64,000 nucleotides of DNA from positions 124,001 to 188,000 of the forward strand of contig OZ025853.1 in the NCBI GenBank assembly GCA_964019425.1. The letters are read 5' to 3'. Source of the DNA: Flectonema sp. DT1601. Its lineage: Eukaryota; Euglenozoa; Diplonemea; Diplonemida; Diplonemidae. Positions 31,894-41,515 of the stretch are shown here, one piece after another. Positions within the stretch are counted from its first letter, which is position 1. Each line of letters starts with the position of its first letter. Both the position numbers and the translations under genes were made by a program. The notes beneath the pieces are model-generated. The model saw only the letters and a list, made by a program, of their open reading frames with translations. It made no database searches and was not told where the DNA came from.

Positions 31894-32829
31894 TTAGAGT
31901 TGCTCCTTGTCAGGACCGTTGTTGCTGTCTTCTTCCTGAAGGTTATCCTGTTCAACTTCAGTGTCAGGGGCAGGCGACCTGGTACAGTACAGAACACCGA
32001 GAAGTACCAAACCGACAAAGAGAGCTGAACCGAATGCGATTCCCAACAATCCACCTACTGGAAGGCTGTCATCCGATTCTTTGATAATCACAACTGGAGC
32101 AACTGGAACAGTTGGCGGCAAAGTAGCAACAACACCAGGAGGTGGGTTGACAACACAAGCAGACAACACGTTAACGGATCCAGAGTTTACTAAAGTGTAT
32201 CCCGTAACACAACTCAAAGGCTGGCAAAGGGATCCCACAAGAGACATGGTGGCAACTGGTGAAACAGGTGTGCACGCTGCGGCAGCAAGAGTGGTCTTCT
32301 GACCGAGTAGTGTTGGGGCACCGAAAGGGTTGTTCGTATTGGTGGCAAACGAGTCAGCGAAACCAGTTCTTCCACCGTTAGCTGTCCTTCCCTTGGCCAC
32401 GTAATGAGCGGATCCACAGAATGCCGGAGACAGGTCGAGTTCAGTCATCGTGAAGTAGGCAATCAACGCAGCTCTGAGGGCTTCATCAAAGGTGGCAGGT
32501 CTGTTGACGCAATCGACAGCAGCGGAATCCCAAGTGATTCTGTATTCCATGTCGAGAACTGGAGCTGGCTGTCCCAATCTCACGCAACTCCATCCCCTGA
32601 AATCCGCACCAAGGGAAGCACCAGGATCCTCGAACGCTCCCGTGCACGTGCAAGCACCGTTCACACACTGGACATCGGTACCAGTATTTTCAGTAGGATC
32701 GACAGTGCAGTGGGTGCTGTCAACACACCAGTTGTCGAATTCATCTACGACCACATCACCAGGAGCATCGTCCATTTGTGCGTATGATGACGCAATTAAA
32801 ATAGCAGCTGATACAGTACGGACAGACAT
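31894..32829 (-). CDS. Array copy 4: Cys-rich type I membrane protein, mosaic
   Basis: 311 residues. The ectodomain is almost copy 3 (one difference is FDEALRAAL for FDAALRAAL). The end of the membrane helix reads VGLVLLGVLYCTRS, as in copy 2, not copy 3. At DNA level the switch covers at least 31984-32011, where it equals copy 2 and differs from copy 3 at several sites, then returns to the copy 3 type. The stalk also differs (VPVAPVVIIKESDD). This is the pattern of a short gene-conversion tract. Confidence 0.85.
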   Translation of the reverse strand: MSVRTVSAAILIASSYAQMDDAPGDVVVDEFDNWCVDSTHCTVDPTENTGTDVQCVNGACTCTGAFEDPGASLGADFRGWSCVRLGQPAPVLDMEYRITWDSAAVDCVNRPATFDEALRAALIAYFTMTELDLSPAFCGSAHYVAKGRTANGGRTGFADSFATNTNNPFGAPTLLGQKTTLAAAACTPVSPVATMSLVGSLCQPLSCVTGYTLVNSGSVNVLSACVVNPPPGVVATLPPTVPVAPVVIIKESDDSLPVGGLLGIAFGSALFVGLVLLGVLYCTRSPAPDTEVEQDNLQEEDSNNGPDKEQL

Positions 32830-33724
32830 TTTATAGAAGGGGGTGGTTAATTAACTGACAGGGGGAATCAATTGATAAGTAAAATCAGTATTGAAAACCT
32901 CGACTGCAGAACTACGGCAAAAGGAGCAGAAAGATGGAATCACGCAACTGAATAAAATTACAGACTCACCAAAAGTGACTTTTGCGATCCGTAGTAAATT
33001 TAAAAGTTACGCGAAGTAAGCAAAATAGGGAGAAGGGACTCATCAGTTTTTCCTTTTATTTGATTAATTATTTGGCATTTCTGAGATAATTATGAACCCG
33101 CTGGAAAAGCGCCAATGAACAATCTGCGAAAATAAGATAATCGACGAAATGATCAGCCACTGTCCAGAGAAGAGGGTAAATTGAAACCGTTATAAAGGGG
33201 CTGAAAGAATCAAAAATAAAATAGAGCTCTCAGTGACGACACAACGAAATTAATGTTGCAGTCATAACCTGAGACAGAAAGCGATGAAGCCAAAAGGGGT
33301 GGATAGTAGTTAGTTGCTGGAATCGCTGTATACAATATATATCTGTAGCCACTTTGTAGATAAAATCGACATCAGTCAAAAAAGAAGACCGATTTGAGTT
33401 TTAAGTTCATGATTCCGACTATGCTGAATGAAACTTTGAGAATAAAAACGCAAAAAGTAAATTTCACCATTTTTTTTTAGCTCAATCAAATGTCGTTGGC
33501 ACTGGAAAAACTCTAAACAAAAAAAATATAAAGTGCTAAAAAGTAAGTAAAAGGTGTTCTTAGCCTTTCGGTATAAAGAACTAAAGAAAAATCATAATAA
33601 ATCGTTCGATTTCATGTAACACGTGACGTGACTTATCAAATAGTTAACAAGACTCTGAATCACCGTTTATAAAACCATGCGAGTAAGCAAAATTGGGGAA
33701 AGGAAGAAAAATTAAATACAAAAC

Positions 33725-33758
<34 letters not shown>

Positions 33759-34707
33759 AAAATAAATAGCGCGTGTGTAACTACACTAAAAATTAAGTAA
33801 TTTATAGAATTATGAATAAGAACAAGATAAAGGAAGCAAGTACTAAATGCAAATGTATTGCATTTACAGCATGCTGTAGGTGACACAATAGCCAACAGGT
33901 TCACTAAAGCTAATTAATCAGTAAAAAACAGAACTGATGATTACGAGGGTTCTGTAACCCGCGCCCAGAGGCTAACAGGTTGAAAATAACTACAGAAAAA
34001 AACGAGAAAAATGATCTGGGGAGTGGGGGAAGGTGAAAAAGAATTGGCTTTATCTTCAAGTGATTTTTTGTTTGTGCACGAAACCGTGAACCGACTTAAA
34101 CTGATAAAGCTAAAGGATGCTGCCAACATTCTTTTTCGTTCTTACAATACTTGTTAAATGCAAAAAAAAAAAAAAAAAAAATTAAAAAATTGTTTTTATT
34201 CCATGAAACAGCCTCTTTCTTTATAATACGACCATATGTGCCATATGCCCACATATCACGAAAGAAAACTCCCGGAACAGTACAGTACCGAGCATCGTTC
34301 ACCCTAAGATGCCCAAAGCATCATAATTGTATTGTGGGCTTACCGAAAAGCTTTAGAAATGTACCACAAAAATTAGACAGCACACAACCATATCACTCAA
34401 AAAGAAATGAAAACAAAAGGATCAGGGAAGATGACAGTGGTCATAACTGCGAAATATGACAGTGGTCATAACTGCGTCAGACCAAGTCTATGAGTAGTAG
34501 TACGACGCAGCATACTACATAGATAATACAAAAAGGGGGAAACTACGTTTTAGTCGATCTTTCGTTTTCTTTCAATTCGCATTACCGCATATAGCAAATC
34601 GTGGTGGGAGAATACTTTTAATCACATTGTGCAAACCAACTCCCACGCGTATTCTCGAGAGTCGGGTAGAAAGATTCCTCGTACACACTTCTTAGTCAAT
34701 ATGATAT
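32830..34707. other. Spacer between copies 4 and 5
   Basis: The first 430 bp duplicate the 5' flank of copy 3. Later blocks match parts of 30286-30570. Long A runs lie near 33725 and 34160. A GACAGTGGTCATAACTGCG unit is tandemly doubled at 34434-34475. No gene is seen. Confidence 0.65.
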
Positions 34708-35640
34708 TTAGATTTGCTCCTTGTCAGGACCGTTGTTGCTGTCTTCTTCCTGAAGGTTATCCTGTTCAACTTCAGTTTCAGGGGCAGGCGACCTGGTGAA
34801 GTACACAACTGCGAGAAGGATCAGACCGACAAAGAGAGCTGAACCGAATGCGATTCCGAACAATCCACCTACTGGAATACCGTCATCAGAGTCCTTGGTA
34901 GTCACAACTGGGTCAACTGGAACAGATGGCGGCAAAGTAGCAACAACACCAGGAGGTGGGTTGACAACACAAGCAGACAACACGGTAACGGATCCAGAGT
35001 TCACTAAAGTGTATCCCGTAACACAACTCAAAGGCTGGCAAAGGGATCCCACAAGAGACATGGTGGCAACTGGTGAAACAGGTGTGCATGTTGCGGCAGC
35101 AAGAGTGGTCTTCTGACCGATCACTGTTGGGGCACCGAAAGGGTTGTTCGCATTGGTGGCAAACGAGTCAGCGAAACCAGGTCTTCCACCGTTAGCTGTC
35201 CTTCCCCTGGCCACGTAATGAGCGGATCCACAGAATGCCGGAGACAGGTCGAGTTCAGTCATCGTGAAGTAGGCAATCAACGCAGCTCTGAGGGCTGCAT
35301 CAAAGGTGGCAGGTCTGTTGACGCAATCGACAGCAGCGGATTCCCAAGTGATTCTGTATTCCATGTCGAGAACTGGAATTGGCTGTCCCAATCTCACGCA
35401 AGTCCATCCCCTGAATGCCATACCACGGGAAGCACCAGGATCCTCGTACGCTCCCATGCACGTGCAAGCACCGTTCACACACTGGACATCGGTACCAGTA
35501 TTTTCATTAGGATTAACAACGCAATTGCTGCTGACAACACACCAGTTTTCAAATTCATCTATCACATCACCAGGAGCATCGTCCATTTGTGCGTATGATG
35601 ACGCAATTAAAATAGCAGCTGATACAGTACGGACAGACAT
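34708..35640 (-). CDS. Array copy 5: Cys-rich type I membrane protein
   Basis: 310 residues from MSVRTV at 35640. The frame stays open 63 codons further upstream, but every other copy starts here and the conserved leader ends here. It is mosaic: N-terminal loops resemble copy 2 (CMGAYEDPGAS, GWTCVRLGQPIP, GAPTVIGQKT) and the tail resembles copies 1 and 3 (VEQDNLQEEDSNNGPDKEQI). Private changes are CVVSSNCVVNPNEN and the GIPVGGLFG helix start. It is first in transcriptional order. Confidence 0.85.
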   Translation of the reverse strand: MSVRTVSAAILIASSYAQMDDAPGDVIDEFENWCVVSSNCVVNPNENTGTDVQCVNGACTCMGAYEDPGASRGMAFRGWTCVRLGQPIPVLDMEYRITWESAAVDCVNRPATFDAALRAALIAYFTMTELDLSPAFCGSAHYVARGRTANGGRPGFADSFATNANNPFGAPTVIGQKTTLAAATCTPVSPVATMSLVGSLCQPLSCVTGYTLVNSGSVTVLSACVVNPPPGVVATLPPSVPVDPVVTTKDSDDGIPVGGLFGIAFGSALFVGLILLAVVYFTRSPAPETEVEQDNLQEEDSNNGPDKEQI

Positions 35641-35894
35641 TTTATAGAAGGGGGGTGGTTTAATAACTAACGGGAAGGGAGTAATGAATAGTTTAGTAGC
35701 TATTACAGGCTTTAAAATTAGCATTGAAACACCTCCGGCGATTAATTTAATAGTAACTGCGAAGGAATTAAGAACAATAACAGCGGACTTCAGTGTATAC
35801 ACGACAATGAATATAATACAATACAGCATTGTGGCAAAAAAGAAATAAGATTTTGCACTTAAAAAGTTAGTAAAGAGAGTGTGAAGACAAAAAG

Positions 35895-36632
35895 TTATAT
35901 AATTAAAGACTGTTCTGTACTAGCAAATAAGTGATGCTCAATTCCTGAAGGCCTACTTTTCTTCTTTGGTGTTGGGGTATTGACTGATTTAGTCCTTAGA
36001 GGTTTAGAGAAAGCATGACTAGTTTTTATATTACTATATGTATTGTAATTATGGTACGTTGGATTATAGCTAGGATTATTCCTGTTATTGTAATCATCTT
36101 CCAGGGGTGAAATCCACTTCGGTTTTTTTGAGTGTTGGTCTTGTCCTTGTTGGTCATCTTGACGAAGGGTTTTTACATATGCTACGTTTGGATCGTACTT
36201 AGGATTAGAAAATATTAAATAATCAATTGTCTCTATTTGATTTTGTGATGTCGGTACGTGTCCTTCAGAACGACTCCAAAACCCTCGATCTTTAACCACA
36301 GCAGGAGAGATAACATTATCTACACTGCCAAATAAAGGTGTCTCTGGAAGTCCTAAGACGTTACTTGTAAGTTCTGGTCGTAAACCCATCCCGTGGAGTA
36401 ATCTATTTTTATATTTTGCAGTTGGGGTGTTCACTGGTGGTGTTCTGGGAGTTGCTGCTTCTGTTGGTTTAACTCTGCTGCTATAATCACCCTTTAGCGT
36501 ACTCTCGTGATACTTCTCTATGTGACGTGATAGATTAACTTCGTACACAGCAGCATATCCACAAAACTTACACTTTATCAGGCCGTGATCCCTCCGTTTT
36601 CGCAACGTCTTCTGAGCTTCATAAAGCGTCAT
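35895..36632 (-). CDS. Single C2H2 zinc-finger protein, 5' end uncertain
   Basis: One C2H2 finger, CKFCGYAAVYEVNLSRHIEKYH (spacing C-x2-C-x12-H-x4-H), is near the N-terminus. A Pro/Ser/Asn/Tyr-rich tail with TPKKKSRPSGIEHH at the end follows. The first in-frame ATG is at 36632, but the frame is open back to TTTTACTTACTTGCAG (ending 36662), a strong acceptor, and the residues in between (DAYHLYKNLT) read as coding. An upstream exon may therefore exist; a possible one lies near 36746-36766 after another acceptor, but I cannot fix its donor. DNA- or RNA-binding is likely from the finger; the target is unknown. Confidence 0.65.
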   Translation of the reverse strand: MTLYEAQKTLRKRRDHGLIKCKFCGYAAVYEVNLSRHIEKYHESTLKGDYSSRVKPTEAATPRTPPVNTPTAKYKNRLLHGMGLRPELTSNVLGLPETPLFGSVDNVISPAVVKDRGFWSRSEGHVPTSQNQIETIDYLIFSNPKYDPNVAYVKTLRQDDQQGQDQHSKKPKWISPLEDDYNNRNNPSYNPTYHNYNTYSNIKTSHAFSKPLRTKSVNTPTPKKKSRPSGIEHHLFASTEQSLII

Positions 36633-36950
36633 TGTTAGATTCTTGTACAAATGATAAGCATCCTGCAAGTAAGTAAAACGTGTTTAAGAATATCACTCAA
36701 TGAGGAACAAATAAAAATATTAAACTTCCTCCTAGTTGACCGCCAGCAGTAGTTGCGGGTCCTGTAAGTCATAATGAAATATAATAATTGTTAATAAGGT
36801 TAAAAGTAATCTAGAAATGCTAATACAATACAATACGACAACAGAGGTCGTCACAAGAGAGAATACAAACAGCACAGTAACAAATTCCTTCAAAAATAAA
36901 CTTCATCCACGCTCGTTAAATAACAAACTGCAGCACAATTTCGCAGGTCT

Positions 36951-38486
36951 TTAACAGAAACGGCTTCTTGGTGTTGATGCAAGTGGAGATCCGAGAGCTC
37001 GTAATTTCGAATCAACAGCAGATCCTCTCGGGGATGTTGCCGCTAGTAGTGCCACAGCGTGAGCTCTTGAAGGAGAAAGAGATGAAGCAATAACTACTCT
37101 AGGACTCATGCTGTGAGCTGCTTGACAAGCAGCAGCAGATCTATGAACAGCAGCAGCATGAGTTGCTTCACTCTTCGCCATCCAGGAAGTACGAATTGCT
37201 GTACTTTCTGCTGTAGCAGCAACTGCCTCTCGCTCCTGTGCAAACGATAAAGCGCATCGTTCGGAATATTGACGACTTCGCTCAACCGAAGCGTGAGCTG
37301 AAGCCTGGTTTCTCACATCACGAGAAATCGCTTCCTGACTGGTGGCACGTAGAAAGGAACTTTTCGCCGAGTCCAGCAGACGACCGCTTCTCCGAAGGGA
37401 TCCAGCAGCATCCTCAACCTGACCTCTTGCTACGTCAGTATCAACTGACGCCACCTGGAGCTTTGCTCGCTGAATTGCTGCATCTCTTTCTGCGTGGTGG
37501 GCTTCGGCTGCAGCAATGCGAGCATCACGTTGGGCCGAACTCAATCGAGTTTTCGCAGTTGCAGCGTGTGCTTCCTCAGTAGCAACTTTCCTATTGGCAG
37601 CAGCAGCCTGCATTTGTAAATTATTGTGCTGAATAGCAACCTTCTTTGCCTCTTCTTCCCGAGCAGCAGCATCAGCCCTGGCTTTAACTGCTTCTGAGCG
37701 AGCGAGCTCAAGCACTTCTTCAGCTGCCTTGAGAGCCGCATCGGCGGTTATTTGTTTTGCTTCTTCTTCTCTGGCAGTTGCAGTAGCGCTCGCTACATGA
37801 GCAGCGGCATCAGCTCTCCTTCTCTCTGCTGCTGCAGCCTGGAGCTCCGCATCAGCTGCCTTAGACTTGGCAAGTGACGCAGAAACTGACGCTTCGTGAG
37901 CCATTGCTTCCGCTGATCGCTCACTTGCTCTCGCGGATGTGGCGTCGGCTTCCGCTGTTGCGGCTCGTGCAGACTGAACCTCCACTGATGCCTTCGCACC
38001 TTTCCTTACATTATTAGCAGTTTCTAACTGAGCATTAGCAGTAATATAGTTCAAGTCTCTATCAGAAGCTCTTTGACATGCAGCATCTCTTTGGTGTGCC
38101 ACTGCAGTTAAATGTGCTCCAGCAGTTGCCAAGTGTGACTGTGCACAATCATGTTCTTCAGTTCTTTGAGCTAATCGAGACTGCGCCGTAGAAGCAATTA
38201 ACAGCGACTGATCGTGAACGTCGGACGTGGCCCTTTCTTGCAATGCAGCACTATGAGCTGATCTACCTTGAGATAGCGTTCTTGCCGAATGGATATCCAA
38301 GTCAGTCCTTGCTGCTGCAGCGTTCAAAGTCGTTGTCGCTGCCAGTGATGCTGCTGACCCTGCCCATGCTGCAGCTTCCATTGACTGATTCGTAGCAATC
38401 AGTTCTTGCCTCCCATACTCTTCCCCTAGTTGAGCGTGGGCTACAATCTCAGGACTTAAACTACCAATTCTTGTTGAGTAAGACAT
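36951..38486 (-). CDS. Alanine-rich coiled-coil protein
   Basis: 511 residues, about one third Ala, with Glu, Arg, Ser and Gln in heptad-like order from about 30 to 430 (for example AAEVLELARSEAVKARAD-like stretches). The C-terminus is Ser/Pro-rich with several SP sites (SLSPSRAH, TSPRG, STPRSRFC). GC content is clearly higher than in its neighbours. There is no catalytic motif; a filament or axonemal/cytoskeletal role is only inferred. The start at MSYSTRIGS is followed at once by coding composition. Confidence 0.75.
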   Translation of the reverse strand: MSYSTRIGSLSPEIVAHAQLGEEYGRQELIATNQSMEAAAWAGSAASLAATTTLNAAAARTDLDIHSARTLSQGRSAHSAALQERATSDVHDQSLLIASTAQSRLAQRTEEHDCAQSHLATAGAHLTAVAHQRDAACQRASDRDLNYITANAQLETANNVRKGAKASVEVQSARAATAEADATSARASERSAEAMAHEASVSASLAKSKAADAELQAAAAERRRADAAAHVASATATAREEEAKQITADAALKAAEEVLELARSEAVKARADAAAREEEAKKVAIQHNNLQMQAAAANRKVATEEAHAATAKTRLSSAQRDARIAAAEAHHAERDAAIQRAKLQVASVDTDVARGQVEDAAGSLRRSGRLLDSAKSSFLRATSQEAISRDVRNQASAHASVERSRQYSERCALSFAQEREAVAATAESTAIRTSWMAKSEATHAAAVHRSAAACQAAHSMSPRVVIASSLSPSRAHAVALLAATSPRGSAVDSKLRALGSPLASTPRSRFC

Positions 38487-38982
38487 GTCGTATATGAAAG
38501 ACTGACTAGCTTAAATGAGTTTACAACTAATGTAAAAGCGAGTTCCTCGACACTGCAACAAGTCTCACTAGATCCCAGACATGTTGCCTACCCTGCAAGA
38601 AAGCCAATTAGAATACAGTAATAGATAACTTCTTAACGAAATAAATGCCAGAAATACTCAACTATAGTAAAAGTGTATATAATAAGTTACCCCTGAACGG
38701 GGACGGCAAGATCACCCAACAAAGATCACAACAAAAAATCACCCTAATACAAAAGGTGCTCTTAAGTCTGGAACCAAACCAAAAATTATAATAAAACAGA
38801 GCAAGGGAGACGGTTGTATAAAAAGCAAACTGTAGATAACTTCACAAAAGGGGGGGTAAATGGTTAGTATTGTGAGGTTGTAGGATCGTTCCTAACAGGG
38901 TAAATAGATGTACTGGTCATACAACAATCGACTGGAAAAAATTCAACAGAAATAAAAAGTCATACAAATCGGTAAAAGCAGT
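38487..38982. other. Intergenic gap
   Basis: About 500 bp of AT-rich spacer between the permease stop and the coiled-coil gene start. No ORF or repeat is seen. Confidence 0.6.
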
Positions 38983-40620
38983 TCACGATACAGCGTGCAT
39001 CAGCGAACCAACGATGCATGAAATGTGTGAAAGCACACCAACAAAAAGCAGCATCCACGCTGCAGTCCTTTCACCTTGTGTAGGTTTAATCAATTTTTGG
39101 TTAGCAGCAGATTCACTAAACGAAAACACAGCTCCAGCATGTGGAGATCCAAGTGATATCGGAGATGTGAATGACGGGCTTGACAGGAGGAAGTCATTCT
39201 CAACAGCCGTAGGTGAGCAGGTGGGAGAAGAGGTATCAAAATCAAATGATATAAGACTGTCTGAATCTTCTACTTTTGACGTCATCTTCAAAAAGCAAGC
39301 AGCTGGAAGAACAAAAGACAACAGCGGTGCGAAAAATGACCCTCCAACACCCAACACTGAACTCAATGAAGAAACTACCATAGCAACACCAGTGACAGGA
39401 ACTACTATCATCATAGTCATTAGAATATGTTTGTTCGTTGATAAAACTAATTTAGATTCTGAGTGCTCCTTATCACCAGAGTGTATCAGAGATATGATAC
39501 TCTGTCTTGCAGAAAATAACACCAAGGGAAATGAAAACATCAATGAAAACGACATCCCAATATAAACAACTGCGATAAGCGGAATTGAAGGATCATAACA
39601 AGCAAGAATACTGCTTGGTTTCTCAGAGATGCTTTTCCATAATATGTAACCAGAAGTAGCAGCTGTGAGGTACAGGAAGAACACTCCTGTGATTGCTATT
39701 TTCGTAGATTTGATCATCTTTAGTGATGAAGAGGTGATTGATTCATTTAAAATGACTTCCTTGAACATTGGAAATATCGACAATTGACATATAAATGTCG
39801 ACATAATAATAGAGATTGCTGACAACACTACTGCGATGCTGTCGGTTCCTCCTGAAGGAAAGATTTTATATGACTCATGTGGATCTGGAGATTTATGACC
39901 ATCTCTACATACAACAGTCTTATCAGTTAATTTATAATAAAACGTGTACGCGGTTGATACCACTACGAAGGTCAATATAAACAACACACCCATCATGCTG
40001 GTTATCCATAATTTATCAACCCTCTTCATCATTGATAAGGGAACAATTACTACCAACAAGGCGATTAAAAGACAGCTGTTTGGTTGGCCACCTTGATCTT
40101 TAAACCATGAAAATTCACTGAAAATAAGATATAAAAAAGACTTCAGTGGGACTAAGAATGAGGTCATAGCGACTAAGCACATTCCGATTAGTGAGAATTG
40201 AACTGTAGCGGATCCGATAGTGCCAAAGCAGTAGAAAGCAAGACTTTCGAATGATACGTCTCGTCGAGGTGATTCCCGAGCTGTTCTCTTTATCTGTAAA
40301 GCTGCTGACTTCATAAGTAAAGTGACAGATAGGACTGCTGCAATACTTAATATAATTAATAGCACGGAGCTTATAACAATTCCAGTCTGAGAAACCGCTC
40401 CGCTTAAAGACAAGATCCCAACACCCATCGTACTCTGAAGAAGGTTGAATGCTATAGCTCCAGTTCTTATCGGATGTCCACCATCAACGTCTTCTGTGTG
40501 AAGGGTTGGTTCTAACAACACTGATATATCATCCGCAAACCCACCTATTCGATCTCCCAATATCGAAGATCTCATTGAAGATCGTAATGATGATCGACCG
40601 AAACTCTTCCTGTCACTCAT
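38983..40620 (-). CDS. Amino-acid permease, AAAP/SLC38-like
   Basis: 545 residues, with about 11 predicted membrane helices. The N-terminal 50 residues are a Ser/Arg-rich cytosolic tail. Helix 1 carries the family signature (AIAFNLLQSTMGVGILSLSG), with the unwound G-x-G-I-L that binds substrate. Further helices run to the C-terminus (AAWMLLFVGVLSHISCIVG). Such proteins move neutral amino acids with Na+ or H+ across plasma or vacuolar membranes; the substrate cannot be read here. TTTCTTTATCTCAG lies 23 nt before the ATG. LINE sequence begins only a few tens of bases upstream of that acceptor. Confidence 0.87.
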   Translation of the reverse strand: MSDRKSFGRSSLRSSMRSSILGDRIGGFADDISVLLEPTLHTEDVDGGHPIRTGAIAFNLLQSTMGVGILSLSGAVSQTGIVISSVLLIILSIAAVLSVTLLMKSAALQIKRTARESPRRDVSFESLAFYCFGTIGSATVQFSLIGMCLVAMTSFLVPLKSFLYLIFSEFSWFKDQGGQPNSCLLIALLVVIVPLSMMKRVDKLWITSMMGVLFILTFVVVSTAYTFYYKLTDKTVVCRDGHKSPDPHESYKIFPSGGTDSIAVVLSAISIIMSTFICQLSIFPMFKEVILNESITSSSLKMIKSTKIAITGVFFLYLTAATSGYILWKSISEKPSSILACYDPSIPLIAVVYIGMSFSLMFSFPLVLFSARQSIISLIHSGDKEHSESKLVLSTNKHILMTMMIVVPVTGVAMVVSSLSSVLGVGGSFFAPLLSFVLPAACFLKMTSKVEDSDSLISFDFDTSSPTCSPTAVENDFLLSSPSFTSPISLGSPHAGAVFSFSESAANQKLIKPTQGERTAAWMLLFVGVLSHISCIVGSLMHAVS

Positions 40621-40621
40621 T

Positions 40622-41515
40622 TTAATAATTATACTCTTTGAGTCTGAGATAAAGAAATAGATTATATAAGATATATGTACATAATGATCTCATCTTTTGG
40701 ATACACCAGTGGTTGCACTTGAAAAGCACATGATGCGGTGTTGCAGTATCTCCATGACAGAAGATGCACTGCTCGTTTATTCCTTTTAGTTTAAGAGATC
40801 TACAGTGTCCAACTCTGAAGCGGGACATTAGGACTTCTTGTGGTCTCGTCAGTTCTTCTATAAAAGGCGGATGCCTCTGTTCGCCGGCTCCAATCCACTC
40901 CTCTCGTTTTCTTCTCTTGTGAAAAGTCATAAGGGTTCCCATATCCAGTCTAGTAACTAAACTCTCGAGTACCACACTGTCATCTGGAGGTTTCTTTATC
41001 GTACCTGCAGCGTGTTTTGCCACCTTGTCTGCTATTTCATTATACAGCACATCCGTATGTGCCGGGACATACTGCATATTAATATTAACACCTCTGTGTT
41101 CCAGTTTCAGTGCCAACTTCCAGATTGATGCATTTGTAGCAGATTTCTGTTCTTCAGGTCCTCGCTCAAGTGCCTGTATTAGCGACATTGAGTCAGTTAG
41201 AATATGCGTCTTTGTTGTGGGAAGTATTCCTTCGGATGCCTTTTTGTTTTTCAGGAGTATCCTCATCGCTTGTTCCACGGCTATCTGTTCAGTTCTGTAG
41301 GAGCTTCCTGCTACAGGTATTCTGAATCCGGTCATGCTAACTTCCTTACCCTTCACCATTATCACCGATGCTCCTGACTTGGTCATGTACGTCTTCGTCC
41401 TATGTCTAATAGACCCATCTGTGTACACCTTCACGTCTTCAATTGGTAGACCGGCTTCTTTGTCTTTTGCCTCTTCTTTTCCAAAACAGTAGTTGAATTC
41501 CATTGCATTAGTCAC
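40622..41515 (-). CDS. LINE RNase H domain and zinc knuckle
   Basis: The frame overlaps the RT frame by 4 bp, so one frame change separates them; in relatives they form one polyprotein. RNase H acid residues are all visible: YTDGS, TEQIAVEQA, LTDSMSLIQAL, NEIADKVAK. Then comes a linker with PQEVLMSRFRVGHCRSLKL and CIFCHGDTATPHHVLFKC, the C-x2-C...H...C knuckle usual at the end of such elements. The last 15 residues run into the 5' flank of the permease gene and are probably host sequence. Confidence 0.85.
   Translation of the reverse strand: MTNAMEFNYCFGKEEAKDKEAGLPIEDVKVYTDGSIRHRTKTYMTKSGASVIMVKGKEVSMTGFRIPVAGSSYRTEQIAVEQAMRILLKNKKASEGILPTTKTHILTDSMSLIQALERGPEEQKSATNASIWKLALKLEHRGVNINMQYVPAHTDVLYNEIADKVAKHAAGTIKKPPDDSVVLESLVTRLDMGTLMTFHKRRKREEWIGAGEQRHPPFIEELTRPQEVLMSRFRVGHCRSLKLKGINEQCIFCHGDTATPHHVLFKCNHWCIQKMRSLCTYILYNLFLYLRLKEYNY

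Noticed and set aside
35641-35829. 63-codon N-terminal extension of array copy 5
   Set aside because: The other four copies have the leader block and no open extension; a signal peptide follows the shorter start.
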